Source: Bacillus sp. CH30_1T
GTDB lineage: Bacteria > Bacillota > Bacilli > Bacillales > Bacillaceae_B
Assembly: GCF_008364765.1 (NCBI RefSeq)
Contig: NZ_VTUY01000001.1
Location: 620,482-684,481, forward strand
Direction: 5' to 3'
DNA: 64,000 bases
Notes under the pieces: generated by a model
Told to the model about the DNA's origin: nothing
Database searches by the model: none
What the model saw: only the letters and a program-made list of their open reading frames with translations
Made by a program: the position numbers and the translations under genes
Part shown: piece by piece, positions 36,599 through 47,723 of the stretch
How the letters are laid out: each line of letters starts with the position of its first letter
Numbering within the stretch: position 1 is the stretch's first letter

Positions 36599-36855
36599 AA
36601 AAAGTGCATATATTATAAAAAAAACGCTTTTTTAGCAATATCTATTCATAAAAATTTATAAAATTAAGTTTCTTTTTGTTCACAAATCTGTTGCTATTAC
36701 AGTTTTTCACTAACGTTAGCACCTTTATTTTGCAACTAATAATACGTTCATATACATGAAGAGAGCGGTGGGGAATAGAAAATTTCCCGAATGGCTTCTT
36801 GAAACCAGTTAATTGTCGCGGATGCAGATTATGCATTTCTCTGTAATAACCAAAC

Positions 36856-36883
36856 AAAAAGCCTGAGATCCCCCAAGCTTTTT
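36856..36883 (-). terminator. Terminator of the 38-residue gene
   Basis: On the minus strand AAAAGCTTG pairs with CAGGCTTTT around an eight-base loop, directly followed by U residues, just past the stop at 36889. Confidence 0.6.
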
Positions 36884-36888
36884 ACCCA

Positions 36889-37005
36889 TTACATTTTGTT
36901 CTCTAATTTCTTCACTCTCTTTTCTAATTTTTTGTTTTGTTCAAGAAGGATCATAGCGATTGAGAAGGCCCCTCCAGCTATAATAAGTGCGATGATTTCC
37001 ATCAT
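36889..37005 (-). CDS. Small single-pass membrane protein, 38 residues
   Basis: ATG 37005 follows GGGGGG and the product is MMEIIALIIAGGAFSIAMIL plus a charged tail LEQNKKLEKRVKKLENKM. One membrane helix and a positively charged, coiled-coil-like tail suggest a small membrane-anchored protein. It has its own terminator at 36856. No family is recognised. Confidence 0.65.
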   Translation of the reverse strand: MMEIIALIIAGGAFSIAMILLEQNKKLEKRVKKLENKM

Positions 37006-37236
37006 TCTTTCCCCCCTTTCCTTATTTTTTATCTACATATGGATTACGTATATCCGTCACGTTCGGTTTCATTTTTTGAAAATATCTTGAATACATGATG
37101 ATGGGAGGGTCAAATTTATTAACCTTTAAAAAATTTTATCAACCTAATTTTCATTTTATAAACCGAACTTTCAGGATATCGACCGTTCTAAAGGAATCGA
37201 CTAATTTCCGGGAACCTCTATAGTCCTATCCCTCAA

Positions 37237-37267
37237 TAAAAAAAGAACTAACCTATAAGATTAGTCC
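37237..37267 (-). terminator. Terminator after camS
   Basis: On the minus strand ACTAATC pairs with GGTTAGT, followed by TTCTTTTTTT, eleven bases past the camS stop. Confidence 0.65.
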
Positions 37268-37277
37268 TTCTCCTCTT

Positions 37278-38429
37278 CTATTCATAAATGTGCAAATACG
37301 TTTCTTTACTGCCAGGCTTCTTCACGATCAGAGCTTCTGGTCCATAGGACGATGACACGAGGAGTTCCACGTCCCAGGTGTCCGGCGTCTGCTTGCTGAT
37401 CATGCCGGAAAGATGCTGGGCAAATCCGATGGTTTCAGCTTTTCCTTGGAAGGACAGGGCTACCTCGAATTTCATATTGGACAGTTTCTGGTTTTGGTAA
37501 AGTGCTTGTCCCGTCAGACCCGTGTAAACAGGAAAGTATTTTTCGATATCTGTTTTCAGTTCGTTAAATACTTTGTAATCGTTTGGATGATTTTCCTGGG
37601 CTTCCGGAGAAGGGAATAAGTAAAATTCTTCATTAATTCCTTCCCAGTTTTGGATGCTGCTTTCGTTTGCTTCAACGGTTGTGTAGGCGAAGAAATGACC
37701 AGGGACGACCTGTTCTTTTGGAGCCTGTTTATAAAGTGAGATCGTGATCGGAACGTTTTGAAGTTCTTTTTTCTGACGAAGACGATTGAGGACTTCGTCG
37801 GCAATTCTCGCTCCTTGTTCCTTTAAGACTTCATTGCTAATGTTTTTTACTGTTCTTGTTCCAGATGAGAGATTGGTTTCGTACTGAACAGAATTTAACG
37901 ACAGCGCGATTGCTACTCCACCCAGATGAACCTTATTGTCTTCTTTTTTCATTAAGTAATTATGTTCAATCACATGGGCTAAGTAAATGGGTGCGTTCTT
38001 ATCTTGTGTCTGGACAGGGTTAAGCCCCATATTCTCAGATTCTTGAAGTCCTTTTTCTTTCAGCTGTTCACTTGTATATTTTCTTTGAAGCCAGCTATCA
38101 ACTGTTTTCTTTGTGAGGAATTGGCCTTCTTTGAAGAAATATTCATCCGTTGAGAAACGATTTTGGGCTACCCTCAGCAAGCCCGTTTCGATTTCATTGA
38201 TATCGTATCTTGATCCTAAATCATTGACGACGACTCCACGGGTTTTACTCGTTTCATACGGAAGCATCGTCTTATAGTATTCCTTGGATATCTGGAAGCT
38301 TGGAATGATCGCTTTTTTTGCTTCGCTATCTTGATTTTCCTGAACGACCTGATCCTGCTTTTCAAATGTCGGAGCACAGCCCCCTAGTAACAATAGTACG
38401 GAGAGAGCGACCGAAATCCCTTTTTTCAT
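37278..38429 (-). CDS. camS: CamS-family lipoprotein
   Basis: A 383-residue lipoprotein with signal peptide and lipobox LLGGC (Cys18). It belongs to the CamS family (YerH in B. subtilis), first known as the source of a staphylococcal sex-pheromone peptide; its cellular role is unclear. It lies 15 bp behind ligA and is presumably co-transcribed with it. Confidence 0.9.
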   Translation of the reverse strand: MKKGISVALSVLLLLGGCAPTFEKQDQVVQENQDSEAKKAIIPSFQISKEYYKTMLPYETSKTRGVVVNDLGSRYDINEIETGLLRVAQNRFSTDEYFFKEGQFLTKKTVDSWLQRKYTSEQLKEKGLQESENMGLNPVQTQDKNAPIYLAHVIEHNYLMKKEDNKVHLGGVAIALSLNSVQYETNLSSGTRTVKNISNEVLKEQGARIADEVLNRLRQKKELQNVPITISLYKQAPKEQVVPGHFFAYTTVEANESSIQNWEGINEEFYLFPSPEAQENHPNDYKVFNELKTDIEKYFPVYTGLTGQALYQNQKLSNMKFEVALSFQGKAETIGFAQHLSGMISKQTPDTWDVELLVSSSYGPEALIVKKPGSKETYLHIYE

Positions 38430-38444
38430 TACTTGTTACACCTC

Positions 38445-40469
<2,025 letters not shown>

Positions 40470-40531
40470 CTAAAGTGTTCAGAATGATTGAGTTTAAGCC
40501 GGGAGTGAACTTCCCTCCCGACTTTAGATTG

Positions 40532-42757
40532 TTACGCTTTTTCTATAGGAGCGAATTTGGCAAGAAGACGCTTGATTCCCATCGGACTCGGGAAAGCAAT
40601 GTCGAGCTCTACGCTGTCTCCGGATCCTTTCACACTAACAACCGTCCCTGTACCCCATTTCTTATGCTGGGCTTTGTCCCCTACTTGCCATGCAACAGAC
40701 TCACCACCGGTTGTCGTTTGAACCGGTCGTGAAACAGGCTTACGCGAGGCAGGACGTGTTGGTGCTTTCGCCGCTGATTTCCCGAAAGGTGTGAAGGCAC
40801 TCTTCTTCTCTGCCATCACATCATCCAACAGTTCAGCTGGAATTTCATTAATGAATCGGGACACAGGGTTCATTTTCGTCTGCCCGAAGAGTGTTCTCAT
40901 TTGAGCATTTGTTAAATAGAGCTGTTCTTCTGCACGGGTGATCCCCACATAAGCCAGACGGCGTTCTTCTTCCATCTCATCTTCTTCCATGAGGGAACGA
41001 CTGTGTGGGAAAACCCCTTCCTCCATCCCCATCAGGAATACGATAGGGAACTCAAGACCTTTTGCAGCATGAAGGGTCATCAGAATGACCGAGTCTTTTG
41101 GCTGATCATCTTCATCAAGCTTATCGATATCCGCCACTAGTGCCAGATCCGTTAAAAATGCAACAAGACTCTTGTCATCGTTTGTTTGCTCGAAGCTTTT
41201 CGTTACAGACAGGAACTCGTCCAAGTTCTCCAAGCGACTTTGAGACTCAATCGATTTTTCTGCTTTTAACATATCGATGTAACCGGATTTCTCCAGTATT
41301 TCTTCTACGAGCTCGGTTACGGACAGATATTCCTGCATGGCCGTATAGCCTTTCACCATTTCTTTGAATTCAATGACGGCTTTCGTGATTTTCGGACTTA
41401 GGCCGATAAAATCTGCCTCTTCTAACGCTCTGAACATGGAGATATCGTGATCCTGTGCATAACGGGCAATTTTATCTATAGAGGTTGCTCCTACACCCCG
41501 CTTCGGAACGTTAATGACACGTATAAGGCTGATGTCATCATCCGGGTTGGAGATGAGTCTCAGGTAAGCCAAAATGTCCTTGATCTCTTTACGGTCATAG
41601 AACTTGATGCCACCGACGATGGAGTATTCAATATTCGATTTTAAAAGAACTTCCTCCATCACACGGGACTGGGCGTTTGTTCGATAAAGGATGGCGAAAT
41701 CGGAATATTTCCTCTTACCGCTTTCCGTCATCTCTTTGATTTTACCAGTCACAAATTGAGCTTCGGTCTGCTCAGTATCCGCTCTGAAATACGAAATCTT
41801 TTCACCGTCATGATTTTCGGTCCAAAGATTTTTCGGTTTACGATTCGAGTTCTTCTGGATTACTTCATTCGCCGCCTGCAGGATCCTCTTCGTTGAACGA
41901 TAGTTTTGTTCAAGGAAAATAACGGTTGCTCTTGGATAATCCTTTTCAAAGGAAAGGATATTGGCAATGTCTGCCCCGCGCCAGCGATAAATCGATTGAT
42001 CGGAATCCCCGACTACACACAAGTTCTGAAAGCGGGAAGCCAACAATTTTACAAGCATATATTGAGCTCTGTTCGTATCCTGATACTCATCTACATGGAT
42101 GTATTGGAACTTTCTTTGATAGAATTCCAGGACTTCTGGTACACGCTGAAACAGTTGAATCGTCGTCATGATGAGATCATCAAAATCCAACGCTTGATTC
42201 TTGCGTAAACGCTTCTGATATTCTGTGTACACATCAGAGACAACTTGATCGTAATATCCCCCTACCTGTTTCGATAATTCTTCGGGAGTCGTCAGTTCAT
42301 TCTTCGCAGAGCTGATGGATCCCAAAAGCGAGCGGGGATCAAACTTTTTCGGATCAATATTTTTTTCTTTTAAAATCGCTTTGATCACCGACTGCTGATC
42401 TGTAGAATCAAGGATCGTAAAATTCCGGTTCATCCCTATGCGATCAATATCACGTCGCAGGATTCGCACACACATGCTGTGGAAGGTTGAGATCCAGATG
42501 TTCTCAGAAGCCCCTCCAAGTATGTTATGAATACGATCCTTCATCTCTCTCGCTGCTTTATTTGTAAAGGTAATCGCTAAAATGTTATAAGGATTGACTC
42601 CTTTTTCCACCATCAGATACGCAATTCGATGCGTCAATACTCTTGTCTTACCGGAGCCTGCCCCTGCCATGATCAGTAACGGCCCTTCAGTCGCCTTCAC
42701 AGCTTCTGCCTGCTCAGGATTCATTCCATTCAACAATCGATCAGTCAAAAATTGCAT
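40532..42757 (-). CDS. pcrA: ATP-dependent DNA helicase PcrA
   Basis: A 741-residue UvrD/Rep-type SF1A helicase for excision repair and rolling-circle replication, which also strips RecA. Walker A is AGAGSGKT (31-38); later motifs are [32 protein letters not shown] and [14 protein letters not shown] [14 protein letters not shown]. The C-terminal RNA polymerase-interacting Tudor-like segment is present ([16 protein letters not shown]). Follows pcrB by 83 bp. Confidence 0.97.
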   Translation of the reverse strand: MQFLTDRLLNGMNPEQAEAVKATEGPLLIMAGAGSGKTRVLTHRIAYLMVEKGVNPYNILAITFTNKAAREMKDRIHNILGGASENIWISTFHSMCVRILRRDIDRIGMNRNFTILDSTDQQSVIKAILKEKNIDPKKFDPRSLLGSISSAKNELTTPEELSKQVGGYYDQVVSDVYTEYQKRLRKNQALDFDDLIMTTIQLFQRVPEVLEFYQRKFQYIHVDEYQDTNRAQYMLVKLLASRFQNLCVVGDSDQSIYRWRGADIANILSFEKDYPRATVIFLEQNYRSTKRILQAANEVIQKNSNRKPKNLWTENHDGEKISYFRADTEQTEAQFVTGKIKEMTESGKRKYSDFAILYRTNAQSRVMEEVLLKSNIEYSIVGGIKFYDRKEIKDILAYLRLISNPDDDISLIRVINVPKRGVGATSIDKIARYAQDHDISMFRALEEADFIGLSPKITKAVIEFKEMVKGYTAMQEYLSVTELVEEILEKSGYIDMLKAEKSIESQSRLENLDEFLSVTKSFEQTNDDKSLVAFLTDLALVADIDKLDEDDQPKDSVILMTLHAAKGLEFPIVFLMGMEEGVFPHSRSLMEEDEMEEERRLAYVGITRAEEQLYLTNAQMRTLFGQTKMNPVSRFINEIPAELLDDVMAEKKSAFTPFGKSAAKAPTRPASRKPVSRPVQTTTGGESVAWQVGDKAQHKKWGTGTVVSVKGSGDSVELDIAFPSPMGIKRLLAKFAPIEKA

Positions 42758-42816
42758 ACTCTCACACCACCATAACGAACGTACGTTCTATATTTGTATT
42801 CCATTATATCCTACTT

Positions 42817-42827
42817 AGGGACGGACA
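42817..42827. repeat. Degenerate GGGACGGAC motif between pcrB and pcrA
   Basis: agggacggaca matches the dispersed motif except its last base pair. It lies in the 83 bp gap. Confidence 0.6.
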
Positions 42828-42840
42828 TCCAGTTTAATCC

Positions 42841-43545
42841 TTATCCCTTCACTGCTTTTACTGCTTTTACTGCTTTTACTGTTTTTAACGCTTCTTTCAA
42901 ATTGTCATATACAGCATTTCCTACTACGACAACATCTGACACTGCAGCCATTTCCTTCGCCTGCTGGACGGTTTTAATGCCGCCACCATAGAATAATGTT
43001 GTATTTTCCAGTGAATCTCTTACCTCTTTCACCGTTTCAACATTCCCATATGTACCACTGTACTCCAGGTAAAAGATTGGCAGGTTGAACATTCTTTCTG
43101 CCATCATGGCATATGCTGCCGCGTCTTCACTTGAAATATCTGTATCTGCCTCCGTAACCTGGGCCGCCTTACAGTTTTTGTTTAATATACAATATCCTTC
43201 TACAAGGATTTCATCCCAATTCATGATTTCCCCATATTCCTTTACAGCCTGGTGATGCAATCCTGTCACCCAATTCATGTTCGAGCTGTTCATCACCATC
43301 GGAATGAAATATAAATCGAAGCCCGGAGTAATCGACTCCAAATTAGATACCTCCAGAATACAAGGAACAGTATATCGTCTCACCCGTGCCATCAAATCAA
43401 GAACCTTTTCAAGGGTTACACCGTCCGTTCCCCCTACAATAATGGCGTCAGTCCCTGATTCACATACAGCTTCTAAATCTCCATCATCGATTGTCTTATT
43501 CGGATCTAGTTTAAATACATGGCTCCACTTTTGGACATCATACAT
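42841..43545 (-). CDS. pcrB: Heptaprenylglyceryl phosphate synthase PcrB
   Basis: A 234-residue TIM-barrel prenyltransferase that joins heptaprenyl diphosphate to sn-glycerol-1-phosphate, making an archaeal-type ether lipid precursor. [22 protein letters not shown] and [10 protein letters not shown] are typical. B. subtilis PcrB is 228 residues; the extra length is a C-terminal run [13 protein letters not shown] encoded by four tandem 9 bp units (42851-42886). ATG 43545 follows GGAGGAA; an upstream in-frame start is not needed. Confidence 0.93.
   Translation of the reverse strand: MYDVQKWSHVFKLDPNKTIDDGDLEAVCESGTDAIIVGGTDGVTLEKVLDLMARVRRYTVPCILEVSNLESITPGFDLYFIPMVMNSSNMNWVTGLHHQAVKEYGEIMNWDEILVEGYCILNKNCKAAQVTEADTDISSEDAAAYAMMAERMFNLPIFYLEYSGTYGNVETVKEVRDSLENTTLFYGGGIKTVQQAKEMAAVSDVVVVGNAVYDNLKEALKTVKAVKAVKAVKG
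42851..42886. repeat. 9 bp tandem repeat in the 3' end of pcrB
   Basis: Four copies of actgctttt (the last with one change) code for the KAV repeats at the C terminus. Confidence 0.85.
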
Positions 43546-43668
43546 GCTTTGTTCCTCCATTCATACATCCATCTAACGTATTATATCATTTGTAAGAAGG
43601 AGCCGCATCACCTCGTCTATTGTTAAAGTTTGTATGAGTCGAGGGGCAGACCAATGAAATCCCTACAC

Positions 43669-43704
43669 AAAAAACAAAGACCGCTCATCATGACGATAGC
43701 GGTC
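43669..43704 (-). terminator. Terminator of yerC
   Basis: On the minus strand GACCGCT and AGCGGTC pair around 12 bases and are followed by TTTGTTTTTT. Confidence 0.75.
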
Positions 43705-43711
43705 CCTTCTA

Positions 43712-44011
43712 TTATTTTTCTTCCTGATGCACACGATCCAACACCAATTCGTAGGCATCATTTCCGTAGTTTAAGCAACGCTTCACACGTGAAATGGTTG
43801 CGGTGCTTGCACCAGTTTCTGTTTCAATCTTATGATATGTTTTCCCACCCTGCAGCATACGTGCTACTTCAAGGCGCTGAGCAAGAGATTGAATTTCATT
43901 GATTGTGCAAAGGTCATCGAAGAAACGATAACACTCTTCAAGATCTTGTAGAGATAGAACGGCGTTGAATAACTGATCTAGCTCCTTGCCTCTTAGTTTA
44001 TTTATTTGCAT
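43712..44011 (-). CDS. yerC: YerC family TrpR-like DNA-binding protein
   Basis: A 99-residue YerC/YecD protein of the TrpR superfamily. The helix-turn-helix is at about 57-80 (KTYHKIETETGASTATISR). Its targets in B. subtilis are not settled. It is 20 bp behind yerB, and a terminator follows, so yerB-yerC are probably one unit, possibly with yerA. Confidence 0.9.
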   Translation of the reverse strand: MQINKLRGKELDQLFNAVLSLQDLEECYRFFDDLCTINEIQSLAQRLEVARMLQGGKTYHKIETETGASTATISRVKRCLNYGNDAYELVLDRVHQEEK

Positions 44012-44031
44012 AAAAAGACTCCTTTTTCCAT

Positions 44032-45072
44032 CTATTCTTGATATGATACCGCCCCCGCCAAGCCTTCAGAACTTGGAATGATATTGATCCACGTAGATCC
44101 TTTTCGTAAACTGACAGGTTCATTATTTTCAAATGGTAGAATTCTACCATCTACGTTCCTCCATTGAACTTCCCGGAGTTTTCCTTCTTGAATCAGGTAC
44201 GCATTCCCGCCTGATTCAAAATCAATGTTTCGTCTGCCAGCATCGTCGACTATTTTATGAGATGCTTCCACTATAAAGAGATTTTCTACTAAAACAGGAT
44301 CTTTGGAATCGTAATCGATGGTCTGTTCACCATTTGAGTAACGCTCGTATTTGCCCTCTTCTTCGTTGAAATCATACACTACGTTAAACAGCGGATTATT
44401 GTTATATGAAATCATGACAGATTGGGATGCTTCTCCGCTTACCGGCCCTTTATCACTAAAGTTTAATGCTTCCGGCGGACGTTCCATATCAAAGTCATTC
44501 TGCTCCGCTCCCTCTTGGATATGCTCGAAGGAGATATAAGAATTATGAGGAGCCTTACGGAAGCTTGCACGCTTGAACAGCGTTCCATCATATTTCATGC
44601 CGTTTAAATTGTCAATGAAACCGCTGGTAAGCATTTCCTGTGCATCGGGACTGTATCCATGAGCAACATATAGACTATCATATCCTTTGGCAAGTTCCAC
44701 ATAGTAATCTCTGGCACTTCGTACAGGACCGATTTCTTCAGGCTTTTGGCTTTGATATATGGCCAGGAATCGAGTGACATCCCCTTCTGCCAGGACTTCA
44801 TACACAATGTCTGCTTTTGAAAGGCCTGATTGGGGACGCGCCTTCGGGTGATTATTCACCATGACAGCAACTGCTCGCGCCGTGAATTTTTTCTCTTGTA
44901 CCTCACCTGTTAACGGTGATTGATTTTTCTCTTCCGTTTCTACGCCTGTCTCCTCTGTCACAACTGGAGTTGCAGCTTCTTCTTTATCAGATTCTTTCTT
45001 TATCTCTTTATCTGAACTACATGCGACAAGTGTAAACGAGCTTAAAGCAATAATCAAAGCTCTTTTCAGCAT
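44032..45072 (-). CDS. yerB: YerB-like lipoprotein (DUF3048)
   Basis: A 346-residue lipoprotein with lipobox LVAC (Cys18), an acidic linker and a DUF3048 domain (AVMVNNHPKARPQSGLSKAD, then IGPVRSARDYYVELA). The family is extracytoplasmic; its biochemical function is unknown. It lies 51 bp after yerA and 20 bp before yerC, as in B. subtilis. Confidence 0.9.
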   Translation of the reverse strand: MLKRALIIALSSFTLVACSSDKEIKKESDKEEAATPVVTEETGVETEEKNQSPLTGEVQEKKFTARAVAVMVNNHPKARPQSGLSKADIVYEVLAEGDVTRFLAIYQSQKPEEIGPVRSARDYYVELAKGYDSLYVAHGYSPDAQEMLTSGFIDNLNGMKYDGTLFKRASFRKAPHNSYISFEHIQEGAEQNDFDMERPPEALNFSDKGPVSGEASQSVMISYNNNPLFNVVYDFNEEEGKYERYSNGEQTIDYDSKDPVLVENLFIVEASHKIVDDAGRRNIDFESGGNAYLIQEGKLREVQWRNVDGRILPFENNEPVSLRKGSTWINIIPSSEGLAGAVSYQE

Positions 45073-45123
45073 GTTTTAGACACCCCTATTTTTTAGAAAT
45101 CCTTTTCCCTATACTTTACTATT

Positions 45124-46863
45124 TTAACGCATTATCGTTGGAAAGAGTACCGTTTTCTTCATTACATCATAGATTCCCTTTTGTGTCATCCGTATATAAG
45201 GCAGATGGGTAGACTGAAGGAATAGCAGAGTATAAATGGGATCCGAAAAGCGATATCCTCTTTCTTTTAATAACCCTTTAAGCATTTTTTCTTCCTCGAT
45301 AAGGTCCGGCATCTCTTTATGAGAGAGCAGGCCGCTTAATGGAAGTGGTATTTCGTGAAGGACTTCACCCTTCTCTGTCAAAACAATTCCGCCTCCTATT
45401 TCCTTCATTCGTTTAAAGGCAGCAATCATATCTGACTTGTTTTTACCAATTAAAATGATGTCCCCTGTATTTGAATAGGAGGAAGCAAAGCCCATGACAC
45501 CTCTTGAGAATCCTTTGATCATTGTGCTGATTCTCCATTCTCCCTTTCGATCCAGAAGCATGAGGAACGATTGATCATGATCAAGATCCAGCTCCTCCGT
45601 AGATGGATTAATGGATATGGAATAAGGCTTGGTAATGACATCGTTCACCATTTCAATTCCAAAAGGCATGGAAAACTGGAGGTCATCATATCCCACTTCC
45701 CAATTCAGGGATAATGGTTTAAATCCGTTTGTTTCCCAGTTTATTTCTGTGGAATCTTCTATTTGTTCGCCATCTCTGCGTACCCACTCCCCTTTTGAGA
45801 GAACGGAAATCGGAGTTGGGTCATCAATTGCCGAAAGGAAGTTAATATTAGCCACTCTGCCTGTAGCGATCATCCCATGCAAGTGAGGGATGTGATAATA
45901 ATTGGCGACGTTGTAACTAGCCATATTATATGCTTCGATTGGGGGTATGCCCTTATTGATCGCCATTTTTATCATGAAATCCAATACACCCTGTTCATAA
46001 AAGCCTGGTGTCGATCCATCCGTTGTAAACAGTAAGGAATCATATGAATCGATGCCTTTTTCTTTTAACCCGTCAAAAAGGACCGGCAAATCCGGTCGGA
46101 TGGAGGAGTGGCGCAATGTGACGGTCAGCCCTTGAATAAGCCTCTTATAGACGTCTTCACCAGTCATGGCTTCATGATCACCATCAATTCCCAATAAACG
46201 AAGCTTTGCAATGGTTTTGTCAGATGCTCCGGGCAGATGTCCTTCAACGATCTTGCCCATTCTTTTTGCTTCCTGCATCCAGTGGAGAATCAGATCATCT
46301 CCCTGGAGCAGTCTCGGCCAGGCGGTCAGTTCTCCTCCTTGAAGCACGGAATCATGTTCCAGCCATGATTTCACTTCTCCATTTGAAAAGGTTACCTCTT
46401 CATTCGCCATCTCCGTTTGAGAATCGAATCTTGTCCACCAATACATAGTGACGGGCATTTTATTAAACTCTCCCAATAAAGAAAACGCTTTCTTTTTTTC
46501 CAATTGCAAAAACATCATCAGGTTATCATTTACGAATGTCGTTGTACCAGTTTGGGATGCATACTTGGAAAAAGATTGGGGATTATAAAGCTGAAACGGA
46601 TGTACATGCGGTTCGATATATCCGGGAACGAGGTACTGTGAATCACAGTCCACTATTTGGCATTTCTCAAGGTTTTCCGGAAGCTGATCGCCTGTATAAA
46701 CAATTCGATCACGGTAAACCCAAATGTGTCCCTGCACCCATTTCTTTAGAGTCGAGTGAAGGTACGTTGCATTCTTTAAAAGAATGCTCGGAGATATTTC
46801 TCCGTTCAGTACTTGTACATGTTCTCGTAGTTGTTTGTTCTTCCATCTGTAGCGCTGTTCCAA
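45124..46863 (-). CDS. yerA: Adenine deaminase-related amidohydrolase YerA
   Basis: A 579-residue amidohydrolase of the adenine deaminase family. The metal-site segment YIEPHVHPFQLY and LRHSSIRPD are typical, but the substrate of YerA is unproven, so adenine deaminase should not be assumed. TTG 46863 follows GAGGAG at eight bases; the GTG three codons upstream overlaps that site. It heads a yerA-yerB-yerC group. Confidence 0.85.
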   Translation of the reverse strand: MEQRYRWKNKQLREHVQVLNGEISPSILLKNATYLHSTLKKWVQGHIWVYRDRIVYTGDQLPENLEKCQIVDCDSQYLVPGYIEPHVHPFQLYNPQSFSKYASQTGTTTFVNDNLMMFLQLEKKKAFSLLGEFNKMPVTMYWWTRFDSQTEMANEEVTFSNGEVKSWLEHDSVLQGGELTAWPRLLQGDDLILHWMQEAKRMGKIVEGHLPGASDKTIAKLRLLGIDGDHEAMTGEDVYKRLIQGLTVTLRHSSIRPDLPVLFDGLKEKGIDSYDSLLFTTDGSTPGFYEQGVLDFMIKMAINKGIPPIEAYNMASYNVANYYHIPHLHGMIATGRVANINFLSAIDDPTPISVLSKGEWVRRDGEQIEDSTEINWETNGFKPLSLNWEVGYDDLQFSMPFGIEMVNDVITKPYSISINPSTEELDLDHDQSFLMLLDRKGEWRISTMIKGFSRGVMGFASSYSNTGDIILIGKNKSDMIAAFKRMKEIGGGIVLTEKGEVLHEIPLPLSGLLSHKEMPDLIEEEKMLKGLLKERGYRFSDPIYTLLFLQSTHLPYIRMTQKGIYDVMKKTVLFPTIMR

Positions 46864-46988
46864 TGTGAACACTCCTCTAGTGGAATGGTATTAGTTTAAG
46901 TTTCATTTTATGTTAACATATTTTACTATTTAACGCATTAACGGTTTACAACAATTATGTGAATTTTCTATTAAGGAGGAGTTTACAA

Positions 46989-47438
46989 ATGAAAGTATCA
47001 TCAAACATCGGGATTATCAATGCCCTTATCCGCATCACCGTTGGTTTCACGATTCTTGCCTGGAGCACATCAAAGCTTGCGAGACGTCCTTGGAGAGACT
47101 CTTATCTTGTGATGGCTGTGATTGGTGCCATGAAAGTAGGGGAAGGAATTCTTCGCTACTGCCCTGTTACAGCCCTATTTGAAAAAGGCGCAGAGGGAAA
47201 TGGTGGAAGCGGTGGATTCGGCGGATTCAAAGCGAAGGATATAATGAACTTTAAAGACATGCTGAAATCCGACAAATCAACAGATCACAAAGATCACAAC
47301 CCAACAAACGCACCCAAACAAGACCCTCTGGACAATACCAAAAAAGAATCCAACTTCAATCCCGAAGAACTCACCAACAAAGAAGTCCAGGCAGCGTTAA
47401 ATGGTGACAACAAGGAAGGGACGGACCCTCTTTCTTAG
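46989..47438 (+). CDS. DUF2892-type membrane protein with repeat-derived C terminus
   Basis: A 149-residue protein with an N-terminal DUF2892/YgaP-like membrane region (NIGIINALIRITVGFTILAW; DSYLVMAVIGAMKVGEGI) and a long hydrophilic tail rich in Lys, Asn and Gly. AAGGAGGAG lies eight bases before ATG 46989. The final codons coding EGTDPLS are formed by a GGGACGGACC repeat copy (47417-47430), so the C terminus is probably a recent acquisition. Function unknown. Confidence 0.8.
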   Translation: MKVSSNIGIINALIRITVGFTILAWSTSKLARRPWRDSYLVMAVIGAMKVGEGILRYCPVTALFEKGAEGNGGSGGFGGFKAKDIMNFKDMLKSDKSTDHKDHNPTNAPKQDPLDNTKKESNFNPEELTNKEVQAALNGDNKEGTDPLS

Positions 47439-47547
47439 GAATATTAAAAATATAAGGGTGCAGAAATTCCCTTCCGCTTCCCCATTTAAAGGCATTTTCA
47501 CCTGATTTATATTCCGCTAATAGCAAGAGTGCCGAGGTCCGTCCCTC
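47417..47547. repeat. Inverted motif pair overlapping a gene 3' end
   Basis: agggacggaccctc (47417-47430, inside the gene end) and gaggtccgtccctc (47534-47547) are inverted, 103 bp apart. The second copy is part of an imperfect hairpin (47527-47572) that pairs gagtgcc...aggtc with gacct...ggcactc. Confidence 0.75.
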
Positions 47548-47609
47548 AAAAAAAGGGTGAGACCTGGCACTCATGATTAATATATTAATGAATAAGGAGT
47601 TGCTCAATT

Positions 47610-47723
47610 ATGTTTTGGGAATATTTAACAGATATGTCTTATGTGTTGTTTTCCCTGATTGGCGGCATTATTGCCATTGCTTTTGTTTATGTTCGCAGAA
47701 CTAGGAAGAGACGTGTTCGATAG
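47610..47723 (+). CDS. Small membrane protein, 37 residues
   Basis: ATG 47610 follows AAGGAG by ten bases. The product MFWEYLTDMSYVLFSLIGGI then IAIAFVYVRRTRKRRVR has one membrane helix and an arginine-rich tail. Its 3' end overlaps the purD 3' end by 23 bp on the opposite strand. Function unknown. It is likely a real small gene because of the RBS and membrane signature. Confidence 0.6.
   Translation: MFWEYLTDMSYVLFSLIGGIIAIAFVYVRRTRKRRVR

Larger units (their letters stand above)
36315..36888. other. opuE leader and upstream region, no gene supported
   Basis: This 574 bp stretch is AT-rich. It holds a sigma-B-like promoter (36427-36452), a possible sigma-A pair, an ARG-box-like palindrome (36583-36598) and the terminator of the small gene at 36889. 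A 71-codon minus-strand frame at 36642-36857 shows no RBS and overlaps that terminator; I discount it. Confidence 0.55.

Noticed and set aside
36642..36857. Minus-strand frame of 71 codons
   Set aside because: AT-rich, no ribosome site, and it overlaps the terminator of the 38-residue gene.
47371..47607. Minus-strand frame of 78 codons in the purD-DUF2892 gap
   Set aside because: It runs antisense to a gene end and through repeat copies; no ribosome site.
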